From: Rubritalea marina DSM 17716
GTDB taxonomy: Bacteria; Verrucomicrobiota; Verrucomicrobiia; Verrucomicrobiales; Akkermansiaceae
Assembly: GCF_000378105.1 (NCBI RefSeq)
Contig: NZ_KB899260.1
Span: forward strand, 18,939 to 82,938
Length of the DNA: 64,000 nt
Direction: 5' to 3'
The notes below the pieces were generated by a model that was not told the origin of the DNA, made no database searches, and worked only from the letters and a program-made list of their open reading frames with translations. Shown piece after piece: positions 7,983-17,520 of the stretch; within the stretch, counting starts at the first letter, position 1, and every line of letters begins with the position of its first letter. The position numbers were made by a program, and so were the translations under genes.

Positions 7983-10130
7983 ATGCAAAATAACACCCAA
8001 TTCAATTCCTCTGAGGCCGCGCTGCACGTCAATGACTACCTGCAGATCATCAAAAATCGATTCGGAATCATCGTGCTCAGCTTTCTGTTGGTGGTGTTCA
8101 CAGCGGCAGTTGTGACTTATGTCATGCCGAAGAAGTATGAAGCTACTGCAGTGGTGAAGATCAACCCACTGGGGTCAAAACATCAAATGATGAATAACCC
8201 TGGGTATTCTACGATGATGACGCGCCAGTTCTTCGGTACGCAATTTAAGATTATTGAATCAGAAGAGAATTTGAAGCGTGCTGCGGAGATGACTCAGTTG
8301 CCTCAGAAATTACAACTTTCGATGGCTGAAACTGTGATGGTGCTGAAAGGCGGTCTCTCGACTCGTCAGGAGCGAGGCACTGATTTGATCGAAGTTTCTT
8401 TAAGAATGCGTAAGGAGCATCGACCATACTTGAAAGACGCCACAGAGGCAGTGGCCAATGCATATGCCGAGATTCGAATCGGACATGAACAGCGCCGCCG
8501 TGCACAAACGAGACAAGAACTGGATAAAAAGATCCAAAAGAGAGAAGATGTAGTGGAAGATTACAGAAATCGCCTTCTTCAATTCTCGAACCGGACGGGA
8601 ATTATTTACTTTGACCGCTTCAATAAAGGTGGAACCACGGATCTGGTACGTCAGGATGTGAACAAAGAAAGCTTTTTGTATGATGAGGCGGTGAAAGACC
8701 GTGACGAGTTGGAACTTCAAGTGCGTAACCTTGTGGGCTTAGATGATGAATCGCTGATTTCTCATGTAGCCGGTCTTAATCGTCCTGAGAGTGCGGTGTT
8801 GACCCGCACCTATGAACAATATCAGGAAGCTCAGAGGGAAAAGGCTGGAGCCTTGGCAGAAGGGCTTGGAGCTAATCACCCTAAGGTGAAGCAATACGAA
8901 GCGCAGATTACTATCCTGAAAGAAGATCTATCACAAAAAGTGATAAAGGTGCGCGAAGTTCTCAAAGTGTTACTGGCTGAAGCTGAGGCTAAAGTGGCTC
9001 GCTTAAAGCAATCTAACGAACGGTCGAAGGACGATGCCCGTAATACGGCTGAGGACTATACTCTCTTCACCACGTATCAGAATGAATACGAAGATGCGGT
9101 TGAGACGCTGAATAGTCTTAGGAATAGTCAAGACCTTGAAGAGATTCAGGAGAATATGTCCATTGACCCTATTGAGTTTTATGGATACCCAAAAGAGCCT
9201 GAGCTAGCTGATTACGTTTCTCCTAATTGGATTTTGAACATGGCATTGGGCTCTGTGGCGGGGCTCATCTTTGGAGTAGGAATCGCCTTTGCTCTTGAGC
9301 TGATGGATAACTCGATTCGCAGTATGGAAGATGTGGAGAGGTACCTTCAGGTGCCCGTGCTTGCTGTGGTACCTTCTGGAGTGGGGAGTTTGCTGAATAT
9401 GGCAGGTGGGACGCCAGATGCTGAGGCATACCGAATTTTAAGAACGAACATTGAATTTAACCGTCCCAATCAAAGTGATAATGCTATCACGGTTGTTTCA
9501 GGTGGTGCTGGTGAAGGGAAATCTACCACGCTCGTCAATCTGGCCTACATTTGTGCTCAGGGGGGCTACTCAACATTAATGATTGATGCTGACCTTCGTC
9601 GCCCTCGTCTCCACACATTCTTCGATATGCCAAATACTGTGGGTCTGACGAACTATCTCAGTAGTAATGTCGCGCTGGAAGACTTGGTTATCCAAACTTC
9701 AACCGAGAATCTCTACTTCTTGCCATCAGGCGTGCTTCCTGCTGATGCTGCTGGTATTCTTAATTCAAGAAAGATGTCTGAGCTTATTCAAGACGTTAAA
9801 GGACGCTTTGATTTGGTTCTCGTCGATTCTCCGCCAATTATTGGTGTGAGTGACGCTTCCGTAATTAGTGCCGAAGTGGACTTAACTTTGATTGTCGTGC
9901 AGCACCGTAAGTTGCCTAAAGAGATCTTGGTCCGTGTGAAGAAGGCTGTTGAGAGTGTGGGGGGGACTGTATTGGGTGTTGTTCTTAACAACGTCGATGT
10001 TCGTAGTGATAGCCAATACCAGTATTACACAAGTTATTATACTTACTATACCCCTGATACTAAAAAGCCTTCGAAGCCTAAGGTGGTAGCAGCTAGTGAA
10101 AATGTGAATGAGGCTGCTGACGTATACTAA
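7983..10130 (+). CDS. Wzc-type polysaccharide co-polymerase and tyrosine kinase
   Basis: A 715-residue inner-membrane protein that controls polymer length and export through autophosphorylation. Order: a Wzz-type N terminus with a transmembrane helix at about 29-50, a long periplasmic coiled coil (about 170-400), a second helix at about 420-442 after PNWILN, then a cytoplasmic BY-kinase. The kinase shows Walker A GGAGEGKST (507-515), Walker A' MIDADLRRPR (about 533-542) and Walker B LVLVDSPP (about 612-619). A tyrosine cluster at about 676-690 (YQYYTSYYTYY) is the autophosphorylation tail. The export protein gene follows within 20 bases. No polymerase or glycosyltransferase is nearby. Confidence 0.93.
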   Translation: MQNNTQFNSSEAALHVNDYLQIIKNRFGIIVLSFLLVVFTAAVVTYVMPKKYEATAVVKINPLGSKHQMMNNPGYSTMMTRQFFGTQFKIIESEENLKRAAEMTQLPQKLQLSMAETVMVLKGGLSTRQERGTDLIEVSLRMRKEHRPYLKDATEAVANAYAEIRIGHEQRRRAQTRQELDKKIQKREDVVEDYRNRLLQFSNRTGIIYFDRFNKGGTTDLVRQDVNKESFLYDEAVKDRDELELQVRNLVGLDDESLISHVAGLNRPESAVLTRTYEQYQEAQREKAGALAEGLGANHPKVKQYEAQITILKEDLSQKVIKVREVLKVLLAEAEAKVARLKQSNERSKDDARNTAEDYTLFTTYQNEYEDAVETLNSLRNSQDLEEIQENMSIDPIEFYGYPKEPELADYVSPNWILNMALGSVAGLIFGVGIAFALELMDNSIRSMEDVERYLQVPVLAVVPSGVGSLLNMAGGTPDAEAYRILRTNIEFNRPNQSDNAITVVSGGAGEGKSTTLVNLAYICAQGGYSTLMIDADLRRPRLHTFFDMPNTVGLTNYLSSNVALEDLVIQTSTENLYFLPSGVLPADAAGILNSRKMSELIQDVKGRFDLVLVDSPPIIGVSDASVISAEVDLTLIVVQHRKLPKEILVRVKKAVESVGGTVLGVVLNNVDVRSDSQYQYYTSYYTYYTPDTKKPSKPKVVAASENVNEAADVY

Positions 10131-10150
10131 TACTAGATGTTGATTTGAAT

Positions 10151-10747
10151 ATGATGACGAAAAATAATTTCCTAGCTAAAGTCCTTCTTCTATTGATTGG
10201 GTTTTCTCTTTCAGTATCAGCAGGCTATGTGAATAAGGGGGAGAAGTTGACAATCACAATCAAAGGAGTGCCAACTTCTGAACAGCAAGCAATCAATGGT
10301 GAGTATGTGGTCGGGGATTCTGGATTGCTCTACATGCCAATGCTAACCAAGGGGGTCAGTGCATCTGGTGGCTCTAGTTCTTCTCTAGCTCGCAGAATCG
10401 AGAAGGCATACCGTGATGCTGAGATTTATAATAATCCGCGTATTACGATTATTACTGCTCGTGACGTCATCAAAGGAATCAATGATCAGAAGCAGTCTAA
10501 TAGATTTATCACAGTCGCTGGACATGTGAAGCGCCCAGGGCCCGTTCAGTTCACTGACGGGATGACAATTTATGCCGCTGTTGCTGCTGCCGGTGATGCT
10601 TCAACCTTCGGTGCAATGAACCGTGTTGAGCTGCTTCGTAGCGGCCGTAAAAGTCGATTGGATCTAAAGCAAACGAATAATCGTACTTTGAAGGCTAAGC
10701 CTGGTGACGTGATCACTGTTCCACAGAAGAACGCCTTCGGTCGTTAG
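10151..10747 (+). CDS. Polysaccharide export protein, Wza (OPX) family, short form
   Basis: A 198-residue exported protein. A signal peptide ends near SVSAGYV (residue 22). It is followed by a Poly_export region (GEKLTITIKGVP, YVVGDSGLLYMPM) and an SLBB-like segment (FITVAGHVKRPGPVQFTDGMT) with a final GDVITVPQK. This is the pattern of outer-membrane polysaccharide exporters, but it is short and has no lipobox cysteine, unlike Wza. It may need the upstream barrel protein as the actual pore. The ATG at 10151 is preferred to the TTG at 10145. It sits 20 bases after the tyrosine kinase gene and is probably co-transcribed with it. Confidence 0.88.
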   Translation: MMTKNNFLAKVLLLLIGFSLSVSAGYVNKGEKLTITIKGVPTSEQQAINGEYVVGDSGLLYMPMLTKGVSASGGSSSSLARRIEKAYRDAEIYNNPRITIITARDVIKGINDQKQSNRFITVAGHVKRPGPVQFTDGMTIYAAVAAAGDASTFGAMNRVELLRSGRKSRLDLKQTNNRTLKAKPGDVITVPQKNAFGR

Positions 10748-10827
10748 GTAATATTTTTGCAATCTACTACAAAATAACTAGAGAATTGTATTTGTTAGGT
10801 TGCTTGTGTTTCAGGTAGTCTAACTAC

Positions 10828-11547
10828 ATGAAATTCCTCCTATTAATTGTAACGGTCATTAACATCTCCTGTGCATCGTTAGTCGCGAGTGAACTTGTTG
10901 AGCTAACAAACTATAGCGGTAAAAGTATCGCATGCTCTATTCTTCGGGCGGATAGCGAAGAAGTGAAAATAAAGGTAAAGGGAAAAGTCTATGTTTTACC
11001 TTTAGATAGCCTCGATTTGGCCTCGAGAGATAAGGTGAAAGCTTGGATCGACTCTGGAGCGGGGCTATCAAAGAAATTGGCTCTAAGGGTCCAATCTGGT
11101 AAGACTGAGCGTGTTTCTAAGCGTGAAGGGTATGATGATAGAGATCTTCGATTAAAGCCTTTCGCAACAATATTGAATGACGACCGTAAACTTCCGACCT
11201 CTGAGCTGAACGCTACGTTTATTTTGATAGGTAAGCCAGTTCTTGATGGCAGCCTGTATTATGTTTTCTCGCGAGACTATCGGAATTTAGGTGCGATCAA
11301 AGAGGGTGGGCAGGTGAAGGTTAATTTCTCGCCTGTTTCTGCTGAATTTGATGACAGGGGTTATGCGCAGTACGGGCACAAGTATGCTGGTTATGCCATG
11401 GTCGTTAGGGATAAAAATGATGCCGTCGTGGCAGCTAAGTCTGTACCTTCAAATCTGATCAAAGAGGGGGTTGAGGCGATATTAAAGATGAGGCAGGGTC
11501 AATACTACACGAAAAACCTGACTCGTGTCACTGGGGTTGATTACTAA
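10828..11547 (+). CDS. Secreted protein with SHD1-like N-terminal region
   Basis: No firm function. The 239 residues start with a signal peptide ending near LVASE (residue 21). Residues about 24-75 (SGKSIACSILRADSEEVKIK and VYVLPLDSLDLASRDKVKAW) resemble the SHD1-type beta domain common in Verrucomicrobia and Planctomycetes proteins, usually written as changes in the action, size or use of a surface. The remaining 150 residues are mixed beta and not recognised. It lies 80 bases after the polysaccharide export gene on the same strand and could be the last gene of that unit. Confidence 0.7.
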   Translation: MKFLLLIVTVINISCASLVASELVELTNYSGKSIACSILRADSEEVKIKVKGKVYVLPLDSLDLASRDKVKAWIDSGAGLSKKLALRVQSGKTERVSKREGYDDRDLRLKPFATILNDDRKLPTSELNATFILIGKPVLDGSLYYVFSRDYRNLGAIKEGGQVKVNFSPVSAEFDDRGYAQYGHKYAGYAMVVRDKNDAVVAAKSVPSNLIKEGVEAILKMRQGQYYTKNLTRVTGVDY

Positions 11548-11561
11548 ATGAGTGAACGAAA

Positions 11562-11598
11562 AAACAGCCCAGCCTCTCGATAAGAAGCTGAGCTGTTT
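11562..11598 (-). terminator. Terminator for argG, perhaps bidirectional
   Basis: A 12-base stem (11562-11573 with 11587-11598, one C-A mismatch) lies between converging genes. On the minus strand it is followed by six T, so it fits argG best; on the plus strand only three T follow. Confidence 0.75.
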
Positions 11599-11624
11599 GA
11601 AAGTGAAGTTAATCGCTGGATTAC

Positions 11625-12923
11625 CTAGAGTTGTTCGCGTTGGCGTGCTGATGCTTTGAGTCGGAGGGCATTCAGAGCGATGAAACCGGATGCATCATTC
11701 TGGTTGTATGCTTCCTCTTTTCCTTCGCCAGCGCCCTCCATGGATGCAACGTCTTCATCGTAGAGTGATAGTGGAGAACGTCGGCCAGCCTGGAGGCAGT
11801 TACCTTTGTATAGTTTTAGTCGGACTTCGCCTGTTACAGTGCGCTGGGTTGACGTGATGAGGTCTTGAAGAGCTTCACGTTCAGGAGCGTACCAGAAACC
11901 ATTGTAGATTAGCTGTGCGTATTTAGGAATGAGGCTATCACGAAGGGCTTGAGCTTCACGGTCGAGTGTCAGGGTCTCGAGGTCTTGGTGCGCAGCTAGG
12001 AGGATGGTGCCACCTGGTGTTTCATACACTCCGCGTGACTTCATGCCTACAAAGCGGTTTTCAACGAGATCCACACGTCCGATTCCATGCTTGCCGCCAA
12101 GGAAGTTGAGCGCGCGCATCACTCCATATGGATTCAATAGTGTGTAGCCATCTTGAATACCTTGGGCATCGACATCGTCGAAACCATCAATGATGGCGTC
12201 GAGTTTGTCATATTTGAGGCCAATCACATTACCTTTTTCAAAGAGGAATTGCACGTATTCTGGAGTGTCTGGAGCCTCTTCTGGTGATACGGAAAGCACA
12301 TACATGTCTTTATCGTCTTCACCAGTCGCGTCATGCCAGGTGTCTTCCATTGCGCCGGCTTCAAATGAGATGTGAAGGAGGTTGCGATCCATGGAGTATG
12401 GTTTCTTCATGGAGGCTTTCACGGGGATATTGTTTGCCTCTGCGTATTCAATCATTTCAGCACGGCCGGGGAATTGAGCACGAAACTCGTCATCACGCCA
12501 CGGTGCGATACACTGGAGGTGTGGAGCAAGAGCGGCTACTGAGAGCTCAAAACGCACTTGGTCGTTTCCTTTGCCAGTTGCGCCATGAGCGATTGCGTCT
12601 GCGCCTTCTTTGATTGCGACATCCACCATGCCTTTGGAGATGCAGGGACGAGCAATGGAAGTGCCGAGCAAGTAACGACCTTCATATAGGGCGTTGCCTT
12701 GGAACATTGGGAAGATGAAGTCAGAGGCAAACTCTTCCTTGAGATCTCCGATATAACATTTGGAGGCGCCAGTCGCCAGAGCCTTCGCTTCGAGGCCATC
12801 TAGCTCTTCAGCTTGGCCGACGTCGGCGCAATAAGCAATGATTTCAGCATTATACTTATCCTTCAACCACTTCAGTAGAACTGAGGTGTCGAGGCCACCG
12901 GAATAGGCTACAACGATTTTCAT
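11625..12923 (-). CDS. argG: Argininosuccinate synthase
   Basis: ArgG joins citrulline and aspartate with ATP to make argininosuccinate, the penultimate step of arginine synthesis. The 432 residues open with the P-loop [17 protein letters not shown] and contain GTSIARP (residues about 87-93), [16 protein letters not shown] (about 111-126), [19 protein letters not shown] and [30 protein letters not shown]. The length is slightly above the usual 400-410. argH is not adjacent; the gene stands alone between a convergent SHD1-like gene and a sugar nucleotidyltransferase gene. No ARG-box-like operator was recognised upstream. Confidence 0.97.
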   Translation of the reverse strand: MKIVVAYSGGLDTSVLLKWLKDKYNAEIIAYCADVGQAEELDGLEAKALATGASKCYIGDLKEEFASDFIFPMFQGNALYEGRYLLGTSIARPCISKGMVDVAIKEGADAIAHGATGKGNDQVRFELSVAALAPHLQCIAPWRDDEFRAQFPGRAEMIEYAEANNIPVKASMKKPYSMDRNLLHISFEAGAMEDTWHDATGEDDKDMYVLSVSPEEAPDTPEYVQFLFEKGNVIGLKYDKLDAIIDGFDDVDAQGIQDGYTLLNPYGVMRALNFLGGKHGIGRVDLVENRFVGMKSRGVYETPGGTILLAAHQDLETLTLDREAQALRDSLIPKYAQLIYNGFWYAPEREALQDLITSTQRTVTGEVRLKLYKGNCLQAGRRSPLSLYDEDVASMEGAGEGKEEAYNQNDASGFIALNALRLKASARQREQL

Positions 12924-13059
12924 AATGATTTAAATTGGTGTGCGTGCATTGGGTTGAAGCCCAACGTGCTCAGATTTCGCAGAAAACTAAGCAGGTAATT
13001 TAGCTCTGGGCAAGTGCAATAGCGAAGGCGTAGGGATCCGTAACGGGGAGTCCTCTACA

Positions 13060-13977
13060 TTACCAAAGCTGCTGAGGGTATTCTCCGTTTTCTACCAGTG
13101 TTTTCAGGCTGGAAACGCAGCTATCTTTGTCATCAGGGTAGGTGACTCCGAACCATGAACTGCTTGTCTCTAGTACGGTGCATTCCGCACGACCTGATTG
13201 GATCATTTCATCGATGACTGTGGGGATGTAGCATTCGGACTTTAGCTCGTTTCCTCGTTCCTCCAGAAAGCGATCGAAATGAGCTTGGAGATCAGAGATG
13301 AGGCTGGGTGGAAAGCCCCAGAAATTCATCGATACGATCGAAGATTTTGGTAGAGGTATTCTTTCTCCCTGTAAATTTTCGCCACGGCAAACCCCATCAT
13401 CTTCGGCGGAGATTTCAAGGTGTTCTTCGACGGTGATCAGCAGCTTGTCTTTGAGCGAGCAGATCCCGCGGTTCACATTACCGTGCTCGGAGAGAGTGTT
13501 CTCAAGACTGTAGCCAACCATTGAGCATTGGGCAATTTCCTCACTGGTGCTTGGCTTGGACGCGAAGTGCTTAGCCATTTGCTTGAAGGCATCTTGGCCA
13601 TAGAAGTCATCGGCATTGATGACTGCGAAAGGAGATTCCTGAATGCGTTGGCGGGCAGCCAAGACGGCATGCGTTGTGCCCCATGGTTTTACCCTGTCGG
13701 TAGGAGCGCTGAAGCCGCTAGGTAGGTCATCGAGCTTTTGGTAAGCGTATTCCACCTTTATTTGTTTGCGGAATTTATCTCCTATTTGCTGCTTGAATAG
13801 ATCAGAAAAGTCTTCGCGGATAATGAAGATGACTCGATCAAATCCTGCCCTAATGGCATCGAATACTGAGTAATCTAATACGGTCTCACCATTTGGCCCC
13901 ATGGGGTCCATTTGCTTGAGGCCGCCATATCGGCTGCCCATTCCGGCTGCAAGTACTACGAGTGTTGGTTTATTCAT
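13060..13977 (-). CDS. Sugar-phosphate nucleotidyltransferase-like protein
   Basis: A 305-residue protein of the nucleotidyltransferase (GT-A-like) fold. The start MNKPTLVVLAAGMGSRYGGLKQ carries the L-A-A-G-x-G-S-R nucleotide-binding loop, followed by KQMDPMGPNGETVLDYSVFD. FAVINADDFYG (about residues 112-122) is the metal-binding aspartate motif. Such enzymes activate sugar phosphates or alcohols with NTP; the substrate is not readable. A TTG at 14004 would add nine residues before the ATG; the ATG fits the family better. It is divergent from the E1 alpha gene, with about 165 bases between. Confidence 0.85.
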   Translation of the reverse strand: MNKPTLVVLAAGMGSRYGGLKQMDPMGPNGETVLDYSVFDAIRAGFDRVIFIIREDFSDLFKQQIGDKFRKQIKVEYAYQKLDDLPSGFSAPTDRVKPWGTTHAVLAARQRIQESPFAVINADDFYGQDAFKQMAKHFASKPSTSEEIAQCSMVGYSLENTLSEHGNVNRGICSLKDKLLITVEEHLEISAEDDGVCRGENLQGERIPLPKSSIVSMNFWGFPPSLISDLQAHFDRFLEERGNELKSECYIPTVIDEMIQSGRAECTVLETSSSWFGVTYPDDKDSCVSSLKTLVENGEYPQQLW

Positions 13978-14141
13978 GGGATGGATGCTTTTCGTGATAG
14001 CCAAATGAAACTATAGTAAAGGCTAGTCAGGGCGACGCTATCAACAAGCCCAGGTTTGTGAAATGTTTTTTGAGTGGTAGATCGCGAAGGAATCCGAGAA
14101 TCCTGTTGCTAGAATCAACTCTGTGGCTATAGAGTTTTCTC

Positions 14142-15167
14142 GTGAGCGAAGCATTCGACCCAATCATTCAGCATGGTGCCCCCACTCAGGAGTATGTACG
14201 TCGCGTGATGTATGCCATGCTAAGGGGGCGTATCATGGAAACTAAGCTGAGTAATCTCTACAAGGCTGGTAAGATTGTGGGTGGTGTGTATCTGGGCAAA
14301 GGCCAAGAGGCTGTGTCTGCATCGTTGGGGGCGGCTTTGCGTATGGGCCACGACGTTTTTGCTCCATTGATTCGTGATCAAGCTGGGCGAATGGCTTTTG
14401 GTGAGGCATCGCTTGATGCTACCCGAACTTACCTTGGCTCAGCCCAAGGGCCAATGCGCGGGCGCGATGGTAATATTCACCGTGGCCGACCTGATGAAGG
14501 CCTCTATGCGATGATTAGCCACCTGGGGGCCGCGGTTTCTCAGGTAGGTGGGGCTCTATTGGCTAAACGTATTCAAGGGACGCTGGGAGACAGTGTGGGG
14601 GCAACATGTGTCGGTGACGGTGCGACCTCGACTGGAGCATTCCATGAAGGTCTCAATTTCGTAGCTGTTGAGCGATTGCCGATGGTTGTGATCATTGCGG
14701 ACAACCAATATGCTTATTCTACGCCTAATGAACGGCAGTACGCTTGTGAGGATCTGGTGGACCGCGCGAAGGGGTATGGCGTGGCTGGACACTCAGTGGA
14801 TGGTACTAATGTCCTAGAGTGTGCCAGAGTGATCGGCGGTGCTGTCGCTGCCGCTAGATCTGGTGAAGGGCCGCAATTGGTGGTTGCCAAGTTGCTAAGG
14901 CTTGGAGGTCATGGAGAGCACGATGATGGCTCGTATGTGGAGCCTGAGTTGCGACAGGGCCATTTGGGGCGTGATTGTATCGAAGTTGGTAAAGAGCTTC
15001 TTATCCAGAATGGTCTTTTGACTGCAGAGCAGTATGATGCTTGGGTGCAAGAAATTAGTGAGGAATGCCAGGAGGCGGTTGCCGTAGCCCAACGCGAGGA
15101 GGGGCCAAACCCCTACAGTGAGGATTGGAGCGCAACATCTAGCCTTAGTCTGAGAGGATTGAAGTAA
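14142..15167 (+). CDS. 2-oxoacid dehydrogenase E1 component, alpha subunit
   Basis: Alpha subunit of a thiamine-diphosphate-dependent E1 (pyruvate or branched-chain type), 341 residues from a GTG start. The ThDP motif is visible as GDGATSTGAFHEGLNFVAV (residues about 163-181) followed by LPMVVIIADNQYAYSTP. RDQAGRMAFG and HLGAAVSQVGGALL are family segments. It decarboxylates the 2-oxoacid and passes the acyl group to the lipoyl arm of E2. The beta subunit starts seven bases after its stop and E2 follows. Pyruvate versus branched-chain substrate cannot be decided from sequence. Confidence 0.92.
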   Translation: MSEAFDPIIQHGAPTQEYVRRVMYAMLRGRIMETKLSNLYKAGKIVGGVYLGKGQEAVSASLGAALRMGHDVFAPLIRDQAGRMAFGEASLDATRTYLGSAQGPMRGRDGNIHRGRPDEGLYAMISHLGAAVSQVGGALLAKRIQGTLGDSVGATCVGDGATSTGAFHEGLNFVAVERLPMVVIIADNQYAYSTPNERQYACEDLVDRAKGYGVAGHSVDGTNVLECARVIGGAVAAARSGEGPQLVVAKLLRLGGHGEHDDGSYVEPELRQGHLGRDCIEVGKELLIQNGLLTAEQYDAWVQEISEECQEAVAVAQREEGPNPYSEDWSATSSLSLRGLK

Positions 15168-15174
15168 CAAATTT

Positions 15175-16149
15175 ATGAGTCAGTCGGTAACATACATTGA
15201 CGCTATCCGCGAAGCTCAAGAGAGAGCAATGGAGGAGAACCCTAAGGTGTTTCTCTACGGACAGGATATCGGCAAGTTTGGTGGAGCATTCAAGGCTACA
15301 AAAGGCTTGCAAGAGCGGTGGCCTGAACGAGTGATTGATGCACCAATCAGCGAGGATGCCATGATTGGTATGGCTGTGGGAGCTGCATTGGAGGGGATGC
15401 GACCTATCGTGGAAATGCAGTTTGCCGATTTTGGTTCGGTGGCCTTCAACCAGATCGTGAACCAAGCGTCGACGCATTATTACAGAACGGGTGTTCCTGT
15501 ACCCCTAGTGGTGCGCATGCCTTCAGGAGGGACCCCAGGTTCAGGTCCGTTCCACAGTCAAAGTGTTGAGAGCATTTATAGCCACTACCCTGGGTCAGTG
15601 GTGGTGACACCAGCTACGGTTGCTGATGCGTATTCGATGCTATTGCAAGCCGTGGAATTGGATGATCCAGTGATCTACTGCGAGCACAAGTTTTTGTATC
15701 GCTGGCTCAAGAGTGAAAATTATGAAGGTGATGACCTTCCGATTGGTAAAGCGCGTATCACACGCAGTGGCAAGCACGCCACTGTGGTGACATATAGTGC
15801 GATGGTGCACGAAGCGGTGCGAGCAGCCGATATTCTTCAACAAGAAGGTGGCTGGGAAATTGAAGTGGTGGATTTGCGTTCCGTAAAGCCTTTGGATACG
15901 GATACCGTGATCGCTTCTGTGGCTCGTACCGGTCGCTTACTCGCACTTGGTGAGTCTTTTCCATGGGGTGGGGTGACAGCTGAGGTGGTTTCTCGCGTTT
16001 GCGCGGATGCTTTTCACCTTCTTGATGCTCCCCCGATGCGCGTGAACGCCAAAAATACTCCGGTGCCATATCACCCGAAACTGTGGGCTATGCATCGCCC
16101 AACACCTGAGTCGATCTGTGTCGCACTGAGGAATCTACTAGCCTACTAA
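15175..16149 (+). CDS. 2-oxoacid dehydrogenase E1 component, beta subunit
   Basis: Beta subunit partner of the preceding gene, 324 residues, normal length. Family landmarks: VTYIDAIREAQERAMEENPKVFLYGQDIG at the N terminus (about 5-33), ERVIDAPISEDAMIGMAVGAAL, IVEMQFADF, and a C-terminal transketolase domain with VVDLRSVKPLDTDTV and GESFPWGGVTAEV. The alpha and beta subunits form the heterotetrameric active site around ThDP. It is tightly coupled to the alpha gene (seven bases) and to E2 (13 bases). Confidence 0.94.
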   Translation: MSQSVTYIDAIREAQERAMEENPKVFLYGQDIGKFGGAFKATKGLQERWPERVIDAPISEDAMIGMAVGAALEGMRPIVEMQFADFGSVAFNQIVNQASTHYYRTGVPVPLVVRMPSGGTPGSGPFHSQSVESIYSHYPGSVVVTPATVADAYSMLLQAVELDDPVIYCEHKFLYRWLKSENYEGDDLPIGKARITRSGKHATVVTYSAMVHEAVRAADILQQEGGWEIEVVDLRSVKPLDTDTVIASVARTGRLLALGESFPWGGVTAEVVSRVCADAFHLLDAPPMRVNAKNTPVPYHPKLWAMHRPTPESICVALRNLLAY

Positions 16150-16162
16150 CATTTTCATAATT

Positions 16163-17410
16163 ATGCCTGAAGTACCCATAGTGATGCCGCAGCTCGGTGA
16201 GTCGATAGCTGAAGCGACGATTGTTCAGTTTAACGTTTCAGTAGGTGATACGGTGGATGCCGAACAGGACCTGATTGAGGTCGAGACCAATAAAGCGACC
16301 ATGAGTGTGCCAACCTTGTGTGGAGGTGTGCTTAAAGAACTGCACGCAGAAGAAGGGCAAAGTTATGCAGTGGGCAGTGTTCTTGGAGTCATTGAGGTGA
16401 CTGAAGAGGAGCTGAAGCGCACTGGCGTCGACACTATCGAGCAAGCGCAGATTGCTTCTGCGCCATCTTCTTCAGAAGAGTCTTACCAAGCTCAGTCGGA
16501 AGAAGAGCAAAACTTACATTTCAAGACCGAAGGTGGAGGCTACTTTGAGCCCAAGACTGTCGAGCCCAACGTGCAGGGGCTGCCTGTACCGATGGGTAAA
16601 AAAGGGGCGCACTATATTTCTCCTCGTATGCGTGCTCGGATGAACGAGCTGGGCCTTCAGGCGGCAGATATTTCTGCCATTACTGGTAGTGGTACTGGAG
16701 GGCGCGTGACAGTAGCGGATCTTGAGCAATTTTTGGATTACATTAGTGCATGGCCGTCGTCCAAGGCCTCTCCGATGCGCTTGGCTGTGGCTGACGCTAT
16801 GCGCCGATCGTGGTCCCGGCCGCTGGCGACTGTAGGGCGACCTATCGTGATGGATAAGTTACTCAGTTATCGAGCTGCTCAGAACCCTAAACCCGGCCTA
16901 ACTCTCTACTTGCTACGAGCATTTGCCTTGGCGTTAGCTGAGCACCCAGAGGCTGCAGGTTACTTGATCGGTGGGAGTATCGTGCATCCTAGAGCATTTG
17001 ATATTGGAGTGGCTGTGCAAGTGACGGATGGTGTCATGGTGCCAGTGTTACGCAATGTGGATACCAAATCGGTACGAGAGCTTGCAGCGGACTATGCTGA
17101 GCTAGTGGATCTCGCCCGTGCCAAAAAACTCACTCGTGAGCATACGCAGGGTGGCATCGCAACCGTTACGAATTTCGGCACATTTGGCCTGACCTGGGGC
17201 ACACCGATTCCTCTCCCCAATGAGACCTTGATTTTAGGGATGAGTGCAGGTGTGAAAAAGCCCGTGTGGTCTGATGAGGTGGGTGCCTTTGTCCCTTTCA
17301 CCGAGGCCGGATTAGACCTCACTTTTGACCACAGGGTCATTGACGGAGGTGACGCTGGAAGGGTGTTGAATCGTGTGGCTGAGCTCTTAGCCTCACCTCA
17401 GCACTTGTAA
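16163..17410 (+). CDS. 2-oxoacid dehydrogenase E2, dihydrolipoamide acyltransferase
   Basis: Core acyltransferase of the complex, 415 residues. Residues 1-80 form one lipoyl domain, with the lipoylated lysine in E-T-N-K-A (Lys44). A Ser/Glu-rich linker follows. A peripheral-subunit-binding domain lies at about 150-190 (YISPRMRARMNELG and GTGGRVTVADLE). The catalytic domain ends with FDHRVIDGGDAGR, where His390 and Asp394 are the active-site pair. No E3 (lipoamide dehydrogenase) is encoded in the window, so the complex must borrow one. Acetyl, branched-chain or succinyl specificity is undecided. Confidence 0.93.
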   Translation: MPEVPIVMPQLGESIAEATIVQFNVSVGDTVDAEQDLIEVETNKATMSVPTLCGGVLKELHAEEGQSYAVGSVLGVIEVTEEELKRTGVDTIEQAQIASAPSSSEESYQAQSEEEQNLHFKTEGGGYFEPKTVEPNVQGLPVPMGKKGAHYISPRMRARMNELGLQAADISAITGSGTGGRVTVADLEQFLDYISAWPSSKASPMRLAVADAMRRSWSRPLATVGRPIVMDKLLSYRAAQNPKPGLTLYLLRAFALALAEHPEAAGYLIGGSIVHPRAFDIGVAVQVTDGVMVPVLRNVDTKSVRELAADYAELVDLARAKKLTREHTQGGIATVTNFGTFGLTWGTPIPLPNETLILGMSAGVKKPVWSDEVGAFVPFTEAGLDLTFDHRVIDGGDAGRVLNRVAELLASPQHL

Positions 17411-17462
17411 ATTCTTCTGGTATTACCCCAGAATCTTTACTATAAATCCGATATGCACTGGT

Positions 17463-17488
17463 AAAAGGAATCTTTAGATTCCCTTTTG
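17463..17488 (+). terminator. Possible terminator after the E2 gene
   Basis: GGAATC at 17467-17472 pairs with GATTCC at 17477-17482, and AAAA/TTTT extend it past a bulged C. It lies about 50 bases after the E2 stop and just before the AraC-type gene. The stem is short. Confidence 0.45.
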
Positions 17489-17520
17489 CGTGGTGTATGC
17501 TAATCGCCACCGTACCATTT

